64,000 nt of DNA, from NCBI GenBank assembly GCA_023419315.1, contig JAEZYE010000032.1, forward strand, positions 27,396 through 91,395, given 5' to 3'. Below, piece by piece: positions 32,679 to 42,221 of this stretch (positions within the stretch are counted from its first letter, which is position 1; every line of letters begins with the position of its first letter). Position numbers and translations under genes: made by a program. Below the pieces are notes generated by a model. That model saw nothing but the letters and a program-made list of their open reading frames with translations, searched no databases and was not told where the DNA came from. Source of the stretch: Pseudomonadota bacterium (GTDB taxonomy: Bacteria; Pseudomonadota; Gammaproteobacteria; Xanthomonadales; Xanthomonadaceae).

Positions 32679-35306
32679 ATGAAGCACCGCAAGTCGCTAC
32701 TTTCCGTTGCTGTTGCGACGGGCATCGCGTTCTCGATGCAAGTACACGCGCAGGACGCAGCACCACAATCCACTGAAGCGGCGGAACTGGACACTGTCGT
32801 CGTCACCGGCCTGCGCCTGAGCTTGCAGAAATCGCTGGAAACCAAGCGCAACGCCGACGCTATCGTCGACGCAATCACCGCTGAGGACATCGGCAAGTTC
32901 CCGGACACCAACGTGGCCGAATCGCTCTCGCACCTGCCGGGCGTGACGGTGGATCGCCTGTTCGGCCAGGGCGAACGCGTGAGCATCCTCGGTACGGATC
33001 CAGCGTTGAACCGGACGCTGCTCAACGGACAGACGGTGGCTTCGGCTGACTGGTTCATCCTCGACCAGCCGGGCCGTACCTTCAACTACACGTTGCTCGC
33101 TCCGCAGGTCGTGGGCCGTGCAGAGGTCTACAAGACTCCGGAAGCCCGAATCGACGAAGGCTCAATCGGTGGCACGGTGATCCTGCACACGGTCAAGCCG
33201 CTGGACCTCGAAGCCAATGCAATCTCCGGCGCCGTCGGCTATCTGTACAACGATCGCGCGAGCGAAGGCGATCCGAACATTTCCGCCATGTACAACTGGC
33301 GCAACGACGCCAAGACCTTCGGCTTCAACGTCAGCGTCCAGAAGGCGGCAGAACATATCCAGCGTGAAGGCGTGGAAAGCTACGGCACGATGTCGGCATC
33401 CGCATTCCAGCCCTCCATCGACAACGGCACCTGCAGCGGTGACTGCGCGGCCGCCATTGCGGCCAACCCGAATGCACGCGGCCCCAACGCGATCGGCACT
33501 TCGTTCTTCCAGCAGGAACGTGAGCGCCTGGGCTATTCGCTCGGCATTCAATGGAAACCCACTGACAAGCTTGAACTCGAGTTCAATGCGCTCGACGTCA
33601 CTGCCGACTATGACAACGTCAACCAGTCGATGTACACGTTCCCGGCCAACGAGTGGAACTCCCTGGGTCGCCTCGACAGCATCAATATCCAGAACGGCAT
33701 CATCAAGCAGGCGCACTTCACCAACGCGCTGAGCGTGCTCGACGTGCAGAACCGCGAAGCCGAGGTCAATACCGACTCGTACCACCTGAAGGGCGCGTGG
33801 CGCGACGACGCCTGGTCGGTGTCCGCGGAAATCGGCCGTACCAAGGCCGATGGCGGCACCAAGCGCCAGTTGTTCGGCGAATTCCTCAACTGGGCGGACT
33901 ATGCGTTCGACATCACCGGCGCTCGCGGCACCCCGGTGCAGATCACCTACGATGATCCGACCATCACCACCAATGCTGCGAACTGGGTCACCGACCCGGG
34001 CTGGGGCGGCAACCTGGTAACCAAGCCGACCACCGATGAAGAGAAGTACGGTCAGATCGATTTCGGCATCAACATCGACAGCCCGATCTCGCGCGTGCAA
34101 TTCGGATACAAGCGTCGCGAACACGAAACCAGCCAGTATCAGGATGGCTGGACGCTGTCGGGCGTGGCGTGGGCCGCATCGCAGTTCGGAGCGCGCCAGG
34201 CGCCGAGCGGCTACCTGGACGGCTTCGGGCTGGTCAACGATCAGATGCGCAACCGCATCGTCATCAACGGCTGGGCGCTGGCTGACGCCATCGAGGAAAT
34301 GGGGCTGACCTCCAACCCGGTCTATCACTTCTACGAAGAAACCTGGAGCGTGAAGGAAGACGTTGACGCTTACTATGTGCAGGCGGATTTCTCGACCTCA
34401 CGCCTGCGCGGCAACTTCGGCGTGCGTTACGTGCGTACGGATCAGACCAGCAACGGCTACAACCGCGACATCAATGATCCGACCGGTGCCACCTACATCC
34501 CGGTTTCGTACAACAAGAGCTACGACGACATCCTGCCGAACGTCAATCTGGTGTTCGACTTGAATGAAGACGTGGTGCTGCGTGCGTCGGCGGCAAAGGT
34601 CATCGCACGTCCGAACTACGCCAGCCTGACGCCGTTCCTGTCGCTGTCCGACACCGTGCATACCGGTTGGGGCGGCAATCCGGAACTCGACCCGTACGAA
34701 TCGACGAACCTCGACGTGTCCGCCGAGTGGTACTTCGCCGAGAACTCCATCCTCGCGGCGAATGTTTTCTACAAGGACATCAGCAACTACATCCTTGATA
34801 CGACGTTCATCGAAGATCACTTCAACATGACCACGGGAACCGTGGACTCCTACTCGGTATCGCGTCCGGGCAACGGCGGCAGTGCCGAAGTGAAGGGCGT
34901 ATCGCTGTCGTGGCAGCAGATGCTGGGTGACGGATTCGGCTTGACCGCCAACTACACGTACTCCGATGCCAGCACGGACACTGGTCGCGACCTGCCGTAC
35001 AACTCCAAGAACCAGCTGAACATCAGCCCGTTCTTCGAGAACGACAAGTGGACGGCGCGCGTGACTTACGCTTGGCGCTCTTCGTACTTCACCGCCGTGG
35101 ACCGCGGCGATCAGATGTACTCGGATGACTACACCTCCGTTGACGCCTCGGTCGGCTACCAGTTGAGCGACAACTGGCGTCTGTCGCTGGATGCGATGAA
35201 CCTGCTCGACGAGAAGTACTTCAACTATGCCAACACGCCGGAACTGCCCCGCGGCATCTACCGCAGCGGCCGCCGTTACCAGATGCAGGTCCAGTTCAAG
35301 TTCTGA
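32679..35306 (+). CDS. TonB-dependent receptor for GlcNAc/chitooligosaccharides
   Basis: 875 residues: signal peptide (VAVATGIAFSMQVHA), TonB-box-like segment LDTVVVTG, plug domain (about 40-175, with ITAEDIGKFPDTNVAESLSH), then a 22-strand barrel ending in the outer-membrane sorting Phe (MQVQFKF). The plug sequence is that of the large carbohydrate TBDR group in Caulobacter and xanthomonads. A disulfide-capable CSGDC lies in an extracellular loop. RBS GGGAGAGACACC precedes ATG. Between the kinase and GH20 genes, it should import GlcNAc oligomers; ligand is inferred. Codons are less GC-extreme than in its neighbours, as expected for an abundant protein. Confidence 0.9.
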   Translation: MKHRKSLLSVAVATGIAFSMQVHAQDAAPQSTEAAELDTVVVTGLRLSLQKSLETKRNADAIVDAITAEDIGKFPDTNVAESLSHLPGVTVDRLFGQGERVSILGTDPALNRTLLNGQTVASADWFILDQPGRTFNYTLLAPQVVGRAEVYKTPEARIDEGSIGGTVILHTVKPLDLEANAISGAVGYLYNDRASEGDPNISAMYNWRNDAKTFGFNVSVQKAAEHIQREGVESYGTMSASAFQPSIDNGTCSGDCAAAIAANPNARGPNAIGTSFFQQERERLGYSLGIQWKPTDKLELEFNALDVTADYDNVNQSMYTFPANEWNSLGRLDSINIQNGIIKQAHFTNALSVLDVQNREAEVNTDSYHLKGAWRDDAWSVSAEIGRTKADGGTKRQLFGEFLNWADYAFDITGARGTPVQITYDDPTITTNAANWVTDPGWGGNLVTKPTTDEEKYGQIDFGINIDSPISRVQFGYKRREHETSQYQDGWTLSGVAWAASQFGARQAPSGYLDGFGLVNDQMRNRIVINGWALADAIEEMGLTSNPVYHFYEETWSVKEDVDAYYVQADFSTSRLRGNFGVRYVRTDQTSNGYNRDINDPTGATYIPVSYNKSYDDILPNVNLVFDLNEDVVLRASAAKVIARPNYASLTPFLSLSDTVHTGWGGNPELDPYESTNLDVSAEWYFAENSILAANVFYKDISNYILDTTFIEDHFNMTTGTVDSYSVSRPGNGGSAEVKGVSLSWQQMLGDGFGLTANYTYSDASTDTGRDLPYNSKNQLNISPFFENDKWTARVTYAWRSSYFTAVDRGDQMYSDDYTSVDASVGYQLSDNWRLSLDAMNLLDEKYFNYANTPELPRGIYRSGRRYQMQVQFKF

Positions 35307-35336
35307 TCCACCGCTTCACCCTTGTGGTTCCCTCTA

Positions 35337-35367
35337 CGGGCTCGGACTTGTCCGGGCCCGTTTTTTT
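35337..35367 (+). terminator. intrinsic terminator after the TonB receptor
   Basis: Ten-bp stem CGGGCTCGGA / TCCGGGCCCG (one G-T pair) with a 4-base loop, then seven T. It lies only 38 bases before the GH20 start, so it probably acts as a partial terminator within the plus-strand unit. Confidence 0.8.
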
Positions 35368-35405
35368 GGGGAATCCTCTGCCTTCCGGAAACAAAGCGAG
35401 GTTCC

Positions 35406-37769
35406 ATGAAGCACTCTCCTCTTCGTCCACTTGCGCCGTGGCTGATCGCGGCGGCCCTTGTAGGCCTGTCCGGCTGCAAGCCGGAAGCGGCTCCAGCGGC
35501 GAACGCTGCCGCAACCGGTGCCGACACCACTGCGGCGCAGCCGGATCGCCTCGCGTTGATCCCCGCTCCGGCAACGCTGAACACACTGTCGGGCGAGTTC
35601 CGCGTGCAGGCCAGCACGCCCGTCTACGCAAAAGACGATGCGGCCGGCCGCGTCGCAAGCCTGTTCACCGGCTTCCTCGGCAAGAGCCACGGCCTTGCCT
35701 TGCAACCTGCCGCGGGCGGCGGCGCGGCCCAGGGCGGCATCCGCTTCGAAATCGATCCGGCTGCAAAAGGCGATTCGCCTGAAGCCTACGTGCTGGACGT
35801 CACGCCCGATGGCGTGCGCGTGACCGCGCGCGAAGAACGCGGATTGTTCTATGGCGCCGTGACGCTGTGGCAGTTGCTCACGCCTGCGCAGGGCGACGTG
35901 GTCACACTGCCCGCCGTGCATGTCGAAGATGCACCGCGCTTCGGCTGGCGCGGACTGATGATAGATTCGGCGCGGCATTTCCAGTCGGTGGATCAGATCA
36001 AACAGATCCTCGATGCGATGGCGCTGCACAAGCTCAACACGTTCCACTGGCATCTGACCGATGACCAGGGTTGGCGCATGCAGATCCGCAAGTATCCGAA
36101 GCTGACCGAAGTCGGCGGTTGCCGCATTCCCGCCGGCGATGGCGGTCGCGACCCGGCCACCGGCAAGCCGCATCCGTACTGCGGGTTCTACACGCAGGAC
36201 GAAATTCGCGACGTGGTGAAGTACGCGGCGGAACGGCACATCGATATCGTTCCGGAGTTCGATGTTCCCGGCCACGCGCAGGCCGCTATCGCCGCGTACC
36301 CGGAACTGGGCGTGCTCGGCGACAAGCCTGCGGTGTCCAACGAATGGGGCGTCAACACGTACCTGTTCAACAACGACGAAAGCACGATGCGCTTCTTCGA
36401 GGACGTGCTGACCGAAGTGGTGGAACTGTTCCCGGGCCGTTACGTGCATCTGGGCGGCGACGAGGCGGTCAAGGACCAGTGGGAAGGTTCGCCGCGCGTG
36501 CAGGCGCGCATGCGCGAGCTTGGCGCGAAAAACGAAATGGCCATGCAGTTGCTGATGGTCGAACGCCTGGAGAAATTCCTCGAAGCGCACCAGCGCCGCC
36601 TGATTGGCTGGGATGAAATCCTGGAAGGCGAACTTCCGCCGGAAGCGACCGTCATGTCCTGGCGGGGCATCGAAGGCGGCATCCAGGCGGCCGAGCGTGG
36701 CCATGATGTGGTGATGACGCCCGTCTCCGATCTCTACCTCGACTATCTGCAGACCGCCTCGCCCAATGAACCGCCGGGCCGTCCTTCGCTGATTCCGTTG
36801 AAGCAGGTGTACGCGTTCGAACCGGTGCCGGAAAAGCTCGACGCGACCAAGCGCAAGCACATCCTCGGCCTGCAGGCGAACGTGTGGACCGAGCATATGC
36901 GCTCGTTCGGCCGTGTGCAGCACGCCGTCTTTCCGCGCATCGCCGCGGTGGCGGAGACCGGTTGGTCGCCGCAATCGCGCAAGGACTACGCGGACTTCCT
37001 GCGTCGCTTGCCAATGCAGCTGCAACGCTATGACGCGCTGGGCATTGCCTATGCGCAAACGCCATTCGAAGTGAGCTTCGACGTGCAGGACGGTGCGGAT
37101 GGCGGTTATCGCATTGCCCTGTCGAACTCGCTGGGTTACACCGATATCCGGTACACGACCGACGGCAGCGATCCCGGTCCACAAGCCACGCGCTACCAGG
37201 ATCCGTTGCAGCTGAATGCGCCGGTTCAATTGCGTGCGGCCGTGTTCGAAAGCAACCGCAGGCTTGCGCACAAGGACAGCACGCTGTCGCTGGATGCGGC
37301 TTCCCGTTACACGCGCACCGACGAAGCACTGAAGATGTGCACGCAAAGCCTGATGCTGCGACTGGAAGACGATGGTCCGCTGGAAGGCGACCGTGCCATC
37401 TTCAACGCGGACATATTCAATCCCTGCTGGTTGTGGGAAGGCGCACCGGTGCAGGATGTCGCGAAGGTGGAAGTGCGCGCCGGCCAGTTGCCGTATTACT
37501 TCCAGCTTGCGCATGACGAATCGCACCGCAAGTTCCAGCCCGCACGCAGCGCGCACGGCGAACTGGACATCAGTGCGGGTTGCGAAGGCCCGCGCCTGGC
37601 GAGCGTGCCACTGCCGGAGAAGCCCGGCCCGGACGGCTTCATCACGCTCAGCGCGGAGTTGCCACCGCAGACGAAGGCGACCGACCTGTGCCTGCGCTTC
37701 ACGGGCGATACGCGACCGACGATGTGGGTGCTGGACCAGGTGACATTGCAGCCCACTTCATCACGCTGA
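35406..37769 (+). CDS. beta-N-acetylhexosaminidase, GH20 lipoprotein
   Basis: 787 residues. Lipobox LSGC with Cys21 predicts a lipoprotein facing the periplasm or surface. A GH20b N-domain is followed by the TIM-barrel catalytic domain (RFGWRGLMIDSARHF, HWHLTDDQGWR, EFDVPGHAQA) with the Asp352-Glu353 pair in HLGGDEAV used in substrate-assisted hydrolysis. A C-terminal domain with Cys pairs follows. It releases GlcNAc from chitooligosaccharides. It follows the TonB receptor, with a terminator between, and closes the plus-strand arm of the nag locus. ATG 35406 follows GCGAGGTTCC. Confidence 0.93.
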   Translation: MKHSPLRPLAPWLIAAALVGLSGCKPEAAPAANAAATGADTTAAQPDRLALIPAPATLNTLSGEFRVQASTPVYAKDDAAGRVASLFTGFLGKSHGLALQPAAGGGAAQGGIRFEIDPAAKGDSPEAYVLDVTPDGVRVTAREERGLFYGAVTLWQLLTPAQGDVVTLPAVHVEDAPRFGWRGLMIDSARHFQSVDQIKQILDAMALHKLNTFHWHLTDDQGWRMQIRKYPKLTEVGGCRIPAGDGGRDPATGKPHPYCGFYTQDEIRDVVKYAAERHIDIVPEFDVPGHAQAAIAAYPELGVLGDKPAVSNEWGVNTYLFNNDESTMRFFEDVLTEVVELFPGRYVHLGGDEAVKDQWEGSPRVQARMRELGAKNEMAMQLLMVERLEKFLEAHQRRLIGWDEILEGELPPEATVMSWRGIEGGIQAAERGHDVVMTPVSDLYLDYLQTASPNEPPGRPSLIPLKQVYAFEPVPEKLDATKRKHILGLQANVWTEHMRSFGRVQHAVFPRIAAVAETGWSPQSRKDYADFLRRLPMQLQRYDALGIAYAQTPFEVSFDVQDGADGGYRIALSNSLGYTDIRYTTDGSDPGPQATRYQDPLQLNAPVQLRAAVFESNRRLAHKDSTLSLDAASRYTRTDEALKMCTQSLMLRLEDDGPLEGDRAIFNADIFNPCWLWEGAPVQDVAKVEVRAGQLPYYFQLAHDESHRKFQPARSAHGELDISAGCEGPRLASVPLPEKPGPDGFITLSAELPPQTKATDLCLRFTGDTRPTMWVLDQVTLQPTSSR

Positions 37770-37803
37770 CCCCCGCGCCGTCCGGACGGAGATCGCATGG
37801 AGG

Positions 37804-37832
37804 AAGGGCCGCAATCGCGGCCCTTTCTTTTT
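37804..37832 (+). terminator. intrinsic terminator after GH20
   Basis: Nine-bp stem AAGGGCCGC / GCGGCCCTT with loop AATC, followed by a T-rich run to 37832. It ends the nag plus-strand unit before the convergent VanZ-like gene. Confidence 0.85.
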
Positions 37833-37839
37833 GCATCAT

Positions 37840-38244
37840 TCAACGTGCGCCTGGAATCCGGCCATCGCGTCTCAACAGCCAGTCGCGCAAAGGTGTGGCG
37901 CGCGCGGACAGGCCGATGATCACGCCCACCGTATTGGCCAGCGCATCGAAGGGATCCTGCATGCGATCCGTGGTGTATGCGCCCTGCGCGAACTCCAGGC
38001 CGATGCCCAACAACACCAGCACCGCCCCCATTGACAAGCAGACAACGCGATCGCGAAACAGCTGCACGGCGCCGAACGCGAGCGCCGCATAGGCCAGCGC
38101 ATGCTCGAGCTTGTCGGTGCCGGAGGGCAGTGGCGGCAACGGCGCCGGCGGCGTCAGCGACAACACGATCACCACCGCAATCGCCAGCATCCAGACGCCC
38201 AGCCAGAGACGCGGATGGCCGAACGGCTTGAGCCAATGCGTCAC
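37840..38244 (-). CDS. VanZ family membrane protein
   Basis: 134 residues with four TM helices and the VanZ-like motif pattern: SGTDKLEHALAYAALAFGA, then LLGIGLEFAQ and DPFDALANTVGVIIG. The family includes teicoplanin-resistance VanZ and many uncharacterised membrane proteins; polar residues in helices 2 and 3 suggest substrate binding. It overlaps the stop of the upstream methyltransferase gene by four bases. No antibiotic-resistance context is seen. Confidence 0.8.
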   Translation of the reverse strand: MTHWLKPFGHPRLWLGVWMLAIAVVIVLSLTPPAPLPPLPSGTDKLEHALAYAALAFGAVQLFRDRVVCLSMGAVLVLLGIGLEFAQGAYTTDRMQDPFDALANTVGVIIGLSARATPLRDWLLRRDGRIPGAR

Positions 38245-39422
38245 AGGCGCCAGCTCAGATCATTGGCGAGGAACGCCGTGCCGAACTCGACATCGCGCGA
38301 GAAGCCCATGACCTGGAACCGCTCGCCCATCTCGCTGGGCAACGTCAGCTTGCGGGCTTCGTTGCGAAAGCGCAGCTTCGCCGCTTCGTCGGCGCGCGCT
38401 TCGATCTCCTGCAAACGCTCCGGCAGACCGTTGGCCAACAGGAAGCTGGCCTGATCGCAATACCCGGCCAGATCAAAACCGGCCTGTGTTCCCGCTTCGG
38501 CGAGCGCGGTGAAGTCGACCGAAGCGGTCAGATCCTGCAGACCCGGCCACGCATAGGGGTCGGCGTGCGTGCGCTGGCGATAGAACGCGCGCAACGTCCC
38601 CTCGTCGCGTTCGGGCAGATAGAACTCGCCGCGTGGATAGCCATAGTCGACGAACAGCATCGCGCCGCGCTTCAACCCACCCATCACCGCCTGGATCCAG
38701 TACGGCAATTGCACCAGCAGTTCGGAACGGTAGCCATCGACGAACGGCCGCTCGACGTAACGCTCGACATGCCGCACCGCGGCGGCCAGCAATGCGTCGG
38801 CGGGACGCTCCGTGCGCACGAACGCATCGTGATCATCGAGCGCCACGTGTTCCTCGAAGACTTCGCCATCGCGCAGCGTGAAGCGCGGCGTCGGCAAGGC
38901 GTCGATCACTTCGTTGGCGAACAGGACGCCTTCCCAGTCTTCCTGCGGCGGGCCGTCGAGCCATTCGACCAGTTCAAAAACCGGCGGAATCAGATGCCGG
39001 GACAAGCGATCGCGCTGACGCTCCCGGAGATCCGCGCTGGGTTCGAGGATGGCGTAGCGCGCAGGCAATGCATCCAGATCGAGCAGTCGCTTGAGCACGA
39101 CCTCGGCCAGCGCACCGCTGCCTCCGCCGATTTCGAAGAACTCGGCGGTCGGGCCGATCTGCTGCAATACAGGCGCCACGGCGGCAGCCACGCAGGTGGC
39201 GAACAGCGGCCCGAGTTCCGGAGCGGTGATGAAATCACCGGACTCGCCGAATTTCGTGCTGCCCGCACTGTAGTAGCCGAGGCCGGGCGCATACAGGCAG
39301 CGCTCCATGAAACGGGAGAACGGGATGGAACCGCGTTGCGAGCGGATCTCCTCGCGCAGCAGTGCGACCAGGCGCTGGCTGTGCGCGAGCGCATCATGAT
39401 CGGGAAGCGGCAGTGAAGCCAT
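38241..39422 (-). CDS. SAM-dependent methyltransferase, MidA/NDUFAF7 family
   Basis: 393 residues. Begins MASLPLPDHDALAHSQRL, then the family signature IPFSRFMERCLYAPGLGYY, KFGESGDFITAPELGPLF, a SAM-binding EIGGGSGALAEVVL and NEVIDALPTPRF. The mitochondrial homologue NDUFAF7 dimethylates an arginine of a complex I subunit; the bacterial target is unknown. The open frame upstream to 39845 is antisense to the pteridine reductase and spurious. Divergent from that gene with 105 bases between starts; its 3' end overlaps the VanZ-like gene by 4 bases. Confidence 0.88.
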   Translation of the reverse strand: MASLPLPDHDALAHSQRLVALLREEIRSQRGSIPFSRFMERCLYAPGLGYYSAGSTKFGESGDFITAPELGPLFATCVAAAVAPVLQQIGPTAEFFEIGGGSGALAEVVLKRLLDLDALPARYAILEPSADLRERQRDRLSRHLIPPVFELVEWLDGPPQEDWEGVLFANEVIDALPTPRFTLRDGEVFEEHVALDDHDAFVRTERPADALLAAAVRHVERYVERPFVDGYRSELLVQLPYWIQAVMGGLKRGAMLFVDYGYPRGEFYLPERDEGTLRAFYRQRTHADPYAWPGLQDLTASVDFTALAEAGTQAGFDLAGYCDQASFLLANGLPERLQEIEARADEAAKLRFRNEARKLTLPSEMGERFQVMGFSRDVEFGTAFLANDLSWRL

Positions 39423-39527
39423 GGCGGGCACTCGCGTCATCGGTTCGCTATTGTAAGCGGCCTGCGCGCATGCCCCGCGTGCGCGACATGATGGCACCGC
39501 ATGATGCTTCCACTGAAGGAGAACGCC

Positions 39528-40265
39528 ATGACCGACCAGCCCGTGGCCTTGATCACCGGCAGCGCAAAGCGCGTGGGCGCGGCGATCGCGCGTGGCCTGC
39601 ACGCCGACGGATACCGGCTGGCACTGCACTACCGGAACTCCGGCGAGGCCATGCAGGCGCTGGTGGATGAGCTCGACATGGCGCGTCCCGGCAGCGTGAT
39701 GGCGCTGCAATCGGACCTGGCCGAGTTCGACCGGCTTCCCGAACTGGTGGCGCGCGCGGTCGGCCATTTCGGCCGGCTCGATGCGTTGATCAACAATGCT
39801 TCGGCGTACTACGCCACTCCCATCGGCCAGACCACACCGCAGCAATGGGACGAGTTGTTCGCTTCAAACGCGCGCGCACCGTTCTTTCTCTCGCAGGCCG
39901 CCGCACCCCATTTGCGCTCCTGCAATGGCGCCATCGTGAACATCGCGGACATCTATGCGCAGCGACCGCTGGCCGGGCATACCGTCTACTGCATGGCGAA
40001 AGCGGCGCTGGTGATGATGACGCAATCGCTGGCGCGCGAGCTCGGGCCGCAGGTGCGGGTGAACGCCATCGCGCCGGGCAACGTGCTGTGGTCGGAGAAT
40101 CCGGTGAAGGCGGAAACGCTGGAAATCGTGCATGCACGCACCGCGCTGAAGCGCCAGGGTGCGCCGGAAGACATCGTGTCGGCGGTGCGCTGGCTGCTGG
40201 ATGGCAGTGCTTACGTGACGGGGCAGATCATCGCCATCGACGGCGGACGTTCGCTTTTCATCTAG
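39528..40265 (+). CDS. pteridine reductase (SDR family, FolM/PTR1-like)
   Basis: 245 residues. NADPH-binding TGSAKRVG, whose TGx3RxG form with Arg is typical for pteridine reductases rather than the usual TGxxxGIG. NNAS follows, and the catalytic set is Asp (NIADIYAQ, replacing Ser), Tyr and Lys in YCMAK, as in Leishmania PTR1. It should reduce dihydrobiopterin/dihydromonapterin or dihydrofolate. AAGGAGAAC precedes ATG 39528. It converges with the folK-like and folB genes, overlapping folK-like by eight bases at the 3' end, forming a small pterin cluster. Confidence 0.9.
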   Translation: MTDQPVALITGSAKRVGAAIARGLHADGYRLALHYRNSGEAMQALVDELDMARPGSVMALQSDLAEFDRLPELVARAVGHFGRLDALINNASAYYATPIGQTTPQQWDELFASNARAPFFLSQAAAPHLRSCNGAIVNIADIYAQRPLAGHTVYCMAKAALVMMTQSLARELGPQVRVNAIAPGNVLWSENPVKAETLEIVHARTALKRQGAPEDIVSAVRWLLDGSAYVTGQIIAIDGGRSLFI

Positions 40266-40656
40266 GTGCGACTTCGTCGGCCAGCGTGCTGAACAACGGA
40301 TGCGCCAGTTTGGCCGGATTGTCCCAGCAGAGGCGGCCTTCGATGTCGTATTCCCGCGCAAGATCGAGATCGATGACGCCCCGGTGATCCGCATCGCGTC
40401 CGAGTTCGCGTTCGCAGTGCTTCAGCGCATCCGCGAACGCTCCGCGCTCCAGCGTGGATGCAAGCAACACGGCCTGGTTGGCATAACGATTCGGATCACC
40501 CTCGGCGACGCTGGGCCCGCAAATCACGCGGGACACGGCTTTCAGTTCGTACGTGCGCGCCAGACGATGCCGGGCCTGCGCGAGCCGCTGCTCGCCGCTG
40601 TCATCGGCGCTTCCGAGCAGCAGCAGGTACAGCCGGGTCGCCGCGGAATCGCTCAC
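40258..40656 (-). CDS. short HPPK (FolK)-like protein
   Basis: 132 residues against about 160 for FolK. It keeps LLLLGSADDSGEQRLAQA in place of the usual LGSNLG, an NQAV segment, the metal Asp pair in VIDLDLA and a late HPLF. But the catalytic loop normally reading RWGPR is reduced to ADHRG, and the C-terminal Phe/Pro-rich end is trimmed. The start is GTG 40656, overlapping the folB stop as GTGA. Because it sits directly after folB it is probably pterin-related, but pyrophosphokinase activity is doubtful. A canonical folK elsewhere in the genome would be expected. Confidence 0.72.
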   Translation of the reverse strand: MSDSAATRLYLLLLGSADDSGEQRLAQARHRLARTYELKAVSRVICGPSVAEGDPNRYANQAVLLASTLERGAFADALKHCERELGRDADHRGVIDLDLAREYDIEGRLCWDNPAKLAHPLFSTLADEVAPR

Positions 40657-41015
40657 GAACCAGGATTCCGCGTGCGCTCGATCACGACACCGACGGTCAC
40701 CGCGTTGCGTACCGCGCCTGGCTTGCACAGTCGCAGACGCAACCACTGCACGCCGAACTCGTCCATCACCAGCGCCGCGCACCGCTCGGCGAGCGTCTCG
40801 ATGAGGCCGAACGAAGAGGCTTCGATGTAGCCGGTAAGCCGCTGGCTGATGGCGTCGTAGTCGAGGGTATCGGCGACCGCATCACTTCCGGCCGGGATGC
40901 GATTGTCGTAGCCCATTTCCAGATCGAGCCGCAGCGTCTGCCGGATGCGGCGCTCCCAGTCATGGATGCCGATCACGGCATCGGCCTGCAATCCTTCGAT
41001 GAAGACTTTGTCCAT
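40653..41015 (-). CDS. folB: dihydroneopterin aldolase
   Basis: 120 residues. It converts dihydroneopterin to 6-hydroxymethyldihydropterin in folate synthesis. Signature stretches are MDKVFIEGLQADAVIGIHDWERR with the substrate Glu, LDYDAISQRL, SFGLIETLAERCAAL and VQWLRLRLCKPGAV. ATG 41015 gives the usual family length. It overlaps the following folK-like gene by four bases; tsaD lies upstream on the same strand. Confidence 0.93.
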   Translation of the reverse strand: MDKVFIEGLQADAVIGIHDWERRIRQTLRLDLEMGYDNRIPAGSDAVADTLDYDAISQRLTGYIEASSFGLIETLAERCAALVMDEFGVQWLRLRLCKPGAVRNAVTVGVVIERTRNPGS

Positions 41016-41095
41016 GGGCAAGTCGCCGGCAACGCGAGGGGACCGGCATGTTACCCGGGCATGCCGCCATGCGCAGAAGCGGGCGCGATTCGCAC

Positions 41096-42133
41096 TCAGC
41101 CGGTGGCGAGCGGTTCCAGTTGCGCCATGTCCCAGCGCGGCGTGACCTTCACTTCCGCGGCTTCGTGCTGGCCGGCTTCCAGCCGCAATGCTCCGGCAAA
41201 CGCGATCATCGCGCCGTTGTCGGTGCACAGCTCCAGGCGCGGGAAGCACACGCGCCCGCCCTGCCGCCGCGCGGCCATCTCCTGCAGGCGTGCACGCAGG
41301 CGCTTGTTGGCGCCTACGCCGCCCGCAACGATCAGTGTGTCGCAGCCGGCAGCATCGAGCGCGCGTTCGCACTTGATGGCGAGGGTATCGACCACGGCAT
41401 CCTCGAATCCGCGCGCGATGTCGGCCTTGGTCTGCTCGCTCTGGTCGCTGTCGCGCCAGGCCAGCAACACCTGCGTCTTGAGCCCGGAAAAACTGAAGTC
41501 CAGTCCGGGGCGATCGGTCATCGGCCGGGCGAAGCGGAACCGGCCCGGAACGCCGGACTCGGCCAGCCGCGCGAGCTGCGGACCGCCCGGGTAAGGCAGG
41601 CCCATCAGCTTGGCGGTCTTGTCGAAGGCTTCGCCGGCAGCGTCGTCCAGCGTTTCACCCAGCAGGCGGTACCGGCCGATGGCGTCCACCGCCACCAGCT
41701 GCGTGTGGCCGCCGGAGACAAGCAGGGCGACGAACGGCGGCTCGGGCGGGGCATCCTCGATCAGGGGCGCCAGCAGATGCCCTTCCATGTGATGGACCGC
41801 CACGGCGGGACGGTCGAGCGCCCATGCCAGCGAGCGGGCCACGCCCGCCCCGACCAGCAACGCCCCGACCAGGCCGGGGCCGGCGGTGTAGGCCACGCCA
41901 TCCAGGTCAGCGGTTTCAAGGCCTGCCTCGGCCAGCGTCTGGCGGATCAGGGGCAGCAGCTTGCGGACGTGGTCACGGCTGGCCAGTTCCGGCACCACGC
42001 CGCCATATTCGGCGTGGAGATCAATCTGGCTGTAGACCTCATGCGCGAGCAGGCCGGCCGCGCCGCCAAGGCCGGTGTCATAGACAGCGACGCCGGTTTC
42101 GTCGCAGCTGGTTTCGATACCCAGGACTCTCAT
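41096..42133 (-). CDS. tsaD: tRNA N6-adenosine threonylcarbamoyltransferase
   Basis: 345 residues. It transfers threonylcarbamoyl from TC-AMP to A37 of ANN-decoding tRNAs with TsaB and TsaE. An ASKHA fold opening with [16 protein letters not shown]; the metal-binding His115 and His119 are in HHMEGH, followed by [18 protein letters not shown] and [10 protein letters not shown]. Divergent from rpsU, the classic gammaproteobacterial arrangement; the two promoters share the 88-base gap. Confidence 0.97.
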
Positions 42134-42142
42134 GGGGCTATG

Positions 42143-42172
42143 TTGCACCTTTCCGCCCCTCATCGCTATAAT
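42143..42172 (+). promoter_or_regulatory. rpsU promoter
   Basis: TTGCAC (42143-42148) and a perfect TATAAT (42167-42172) with 18 bases between, 50 bases before the rpsU start. The -10 overlaps a TTATAG on the opposite strand, which could serve tsaD. Confidence 0.7.
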
Positions 42173-42221
42173 GCGCGGCTCACCCGGTCGGACCGGGCCG
42201 TTTACCCAATCGAGATTACGT

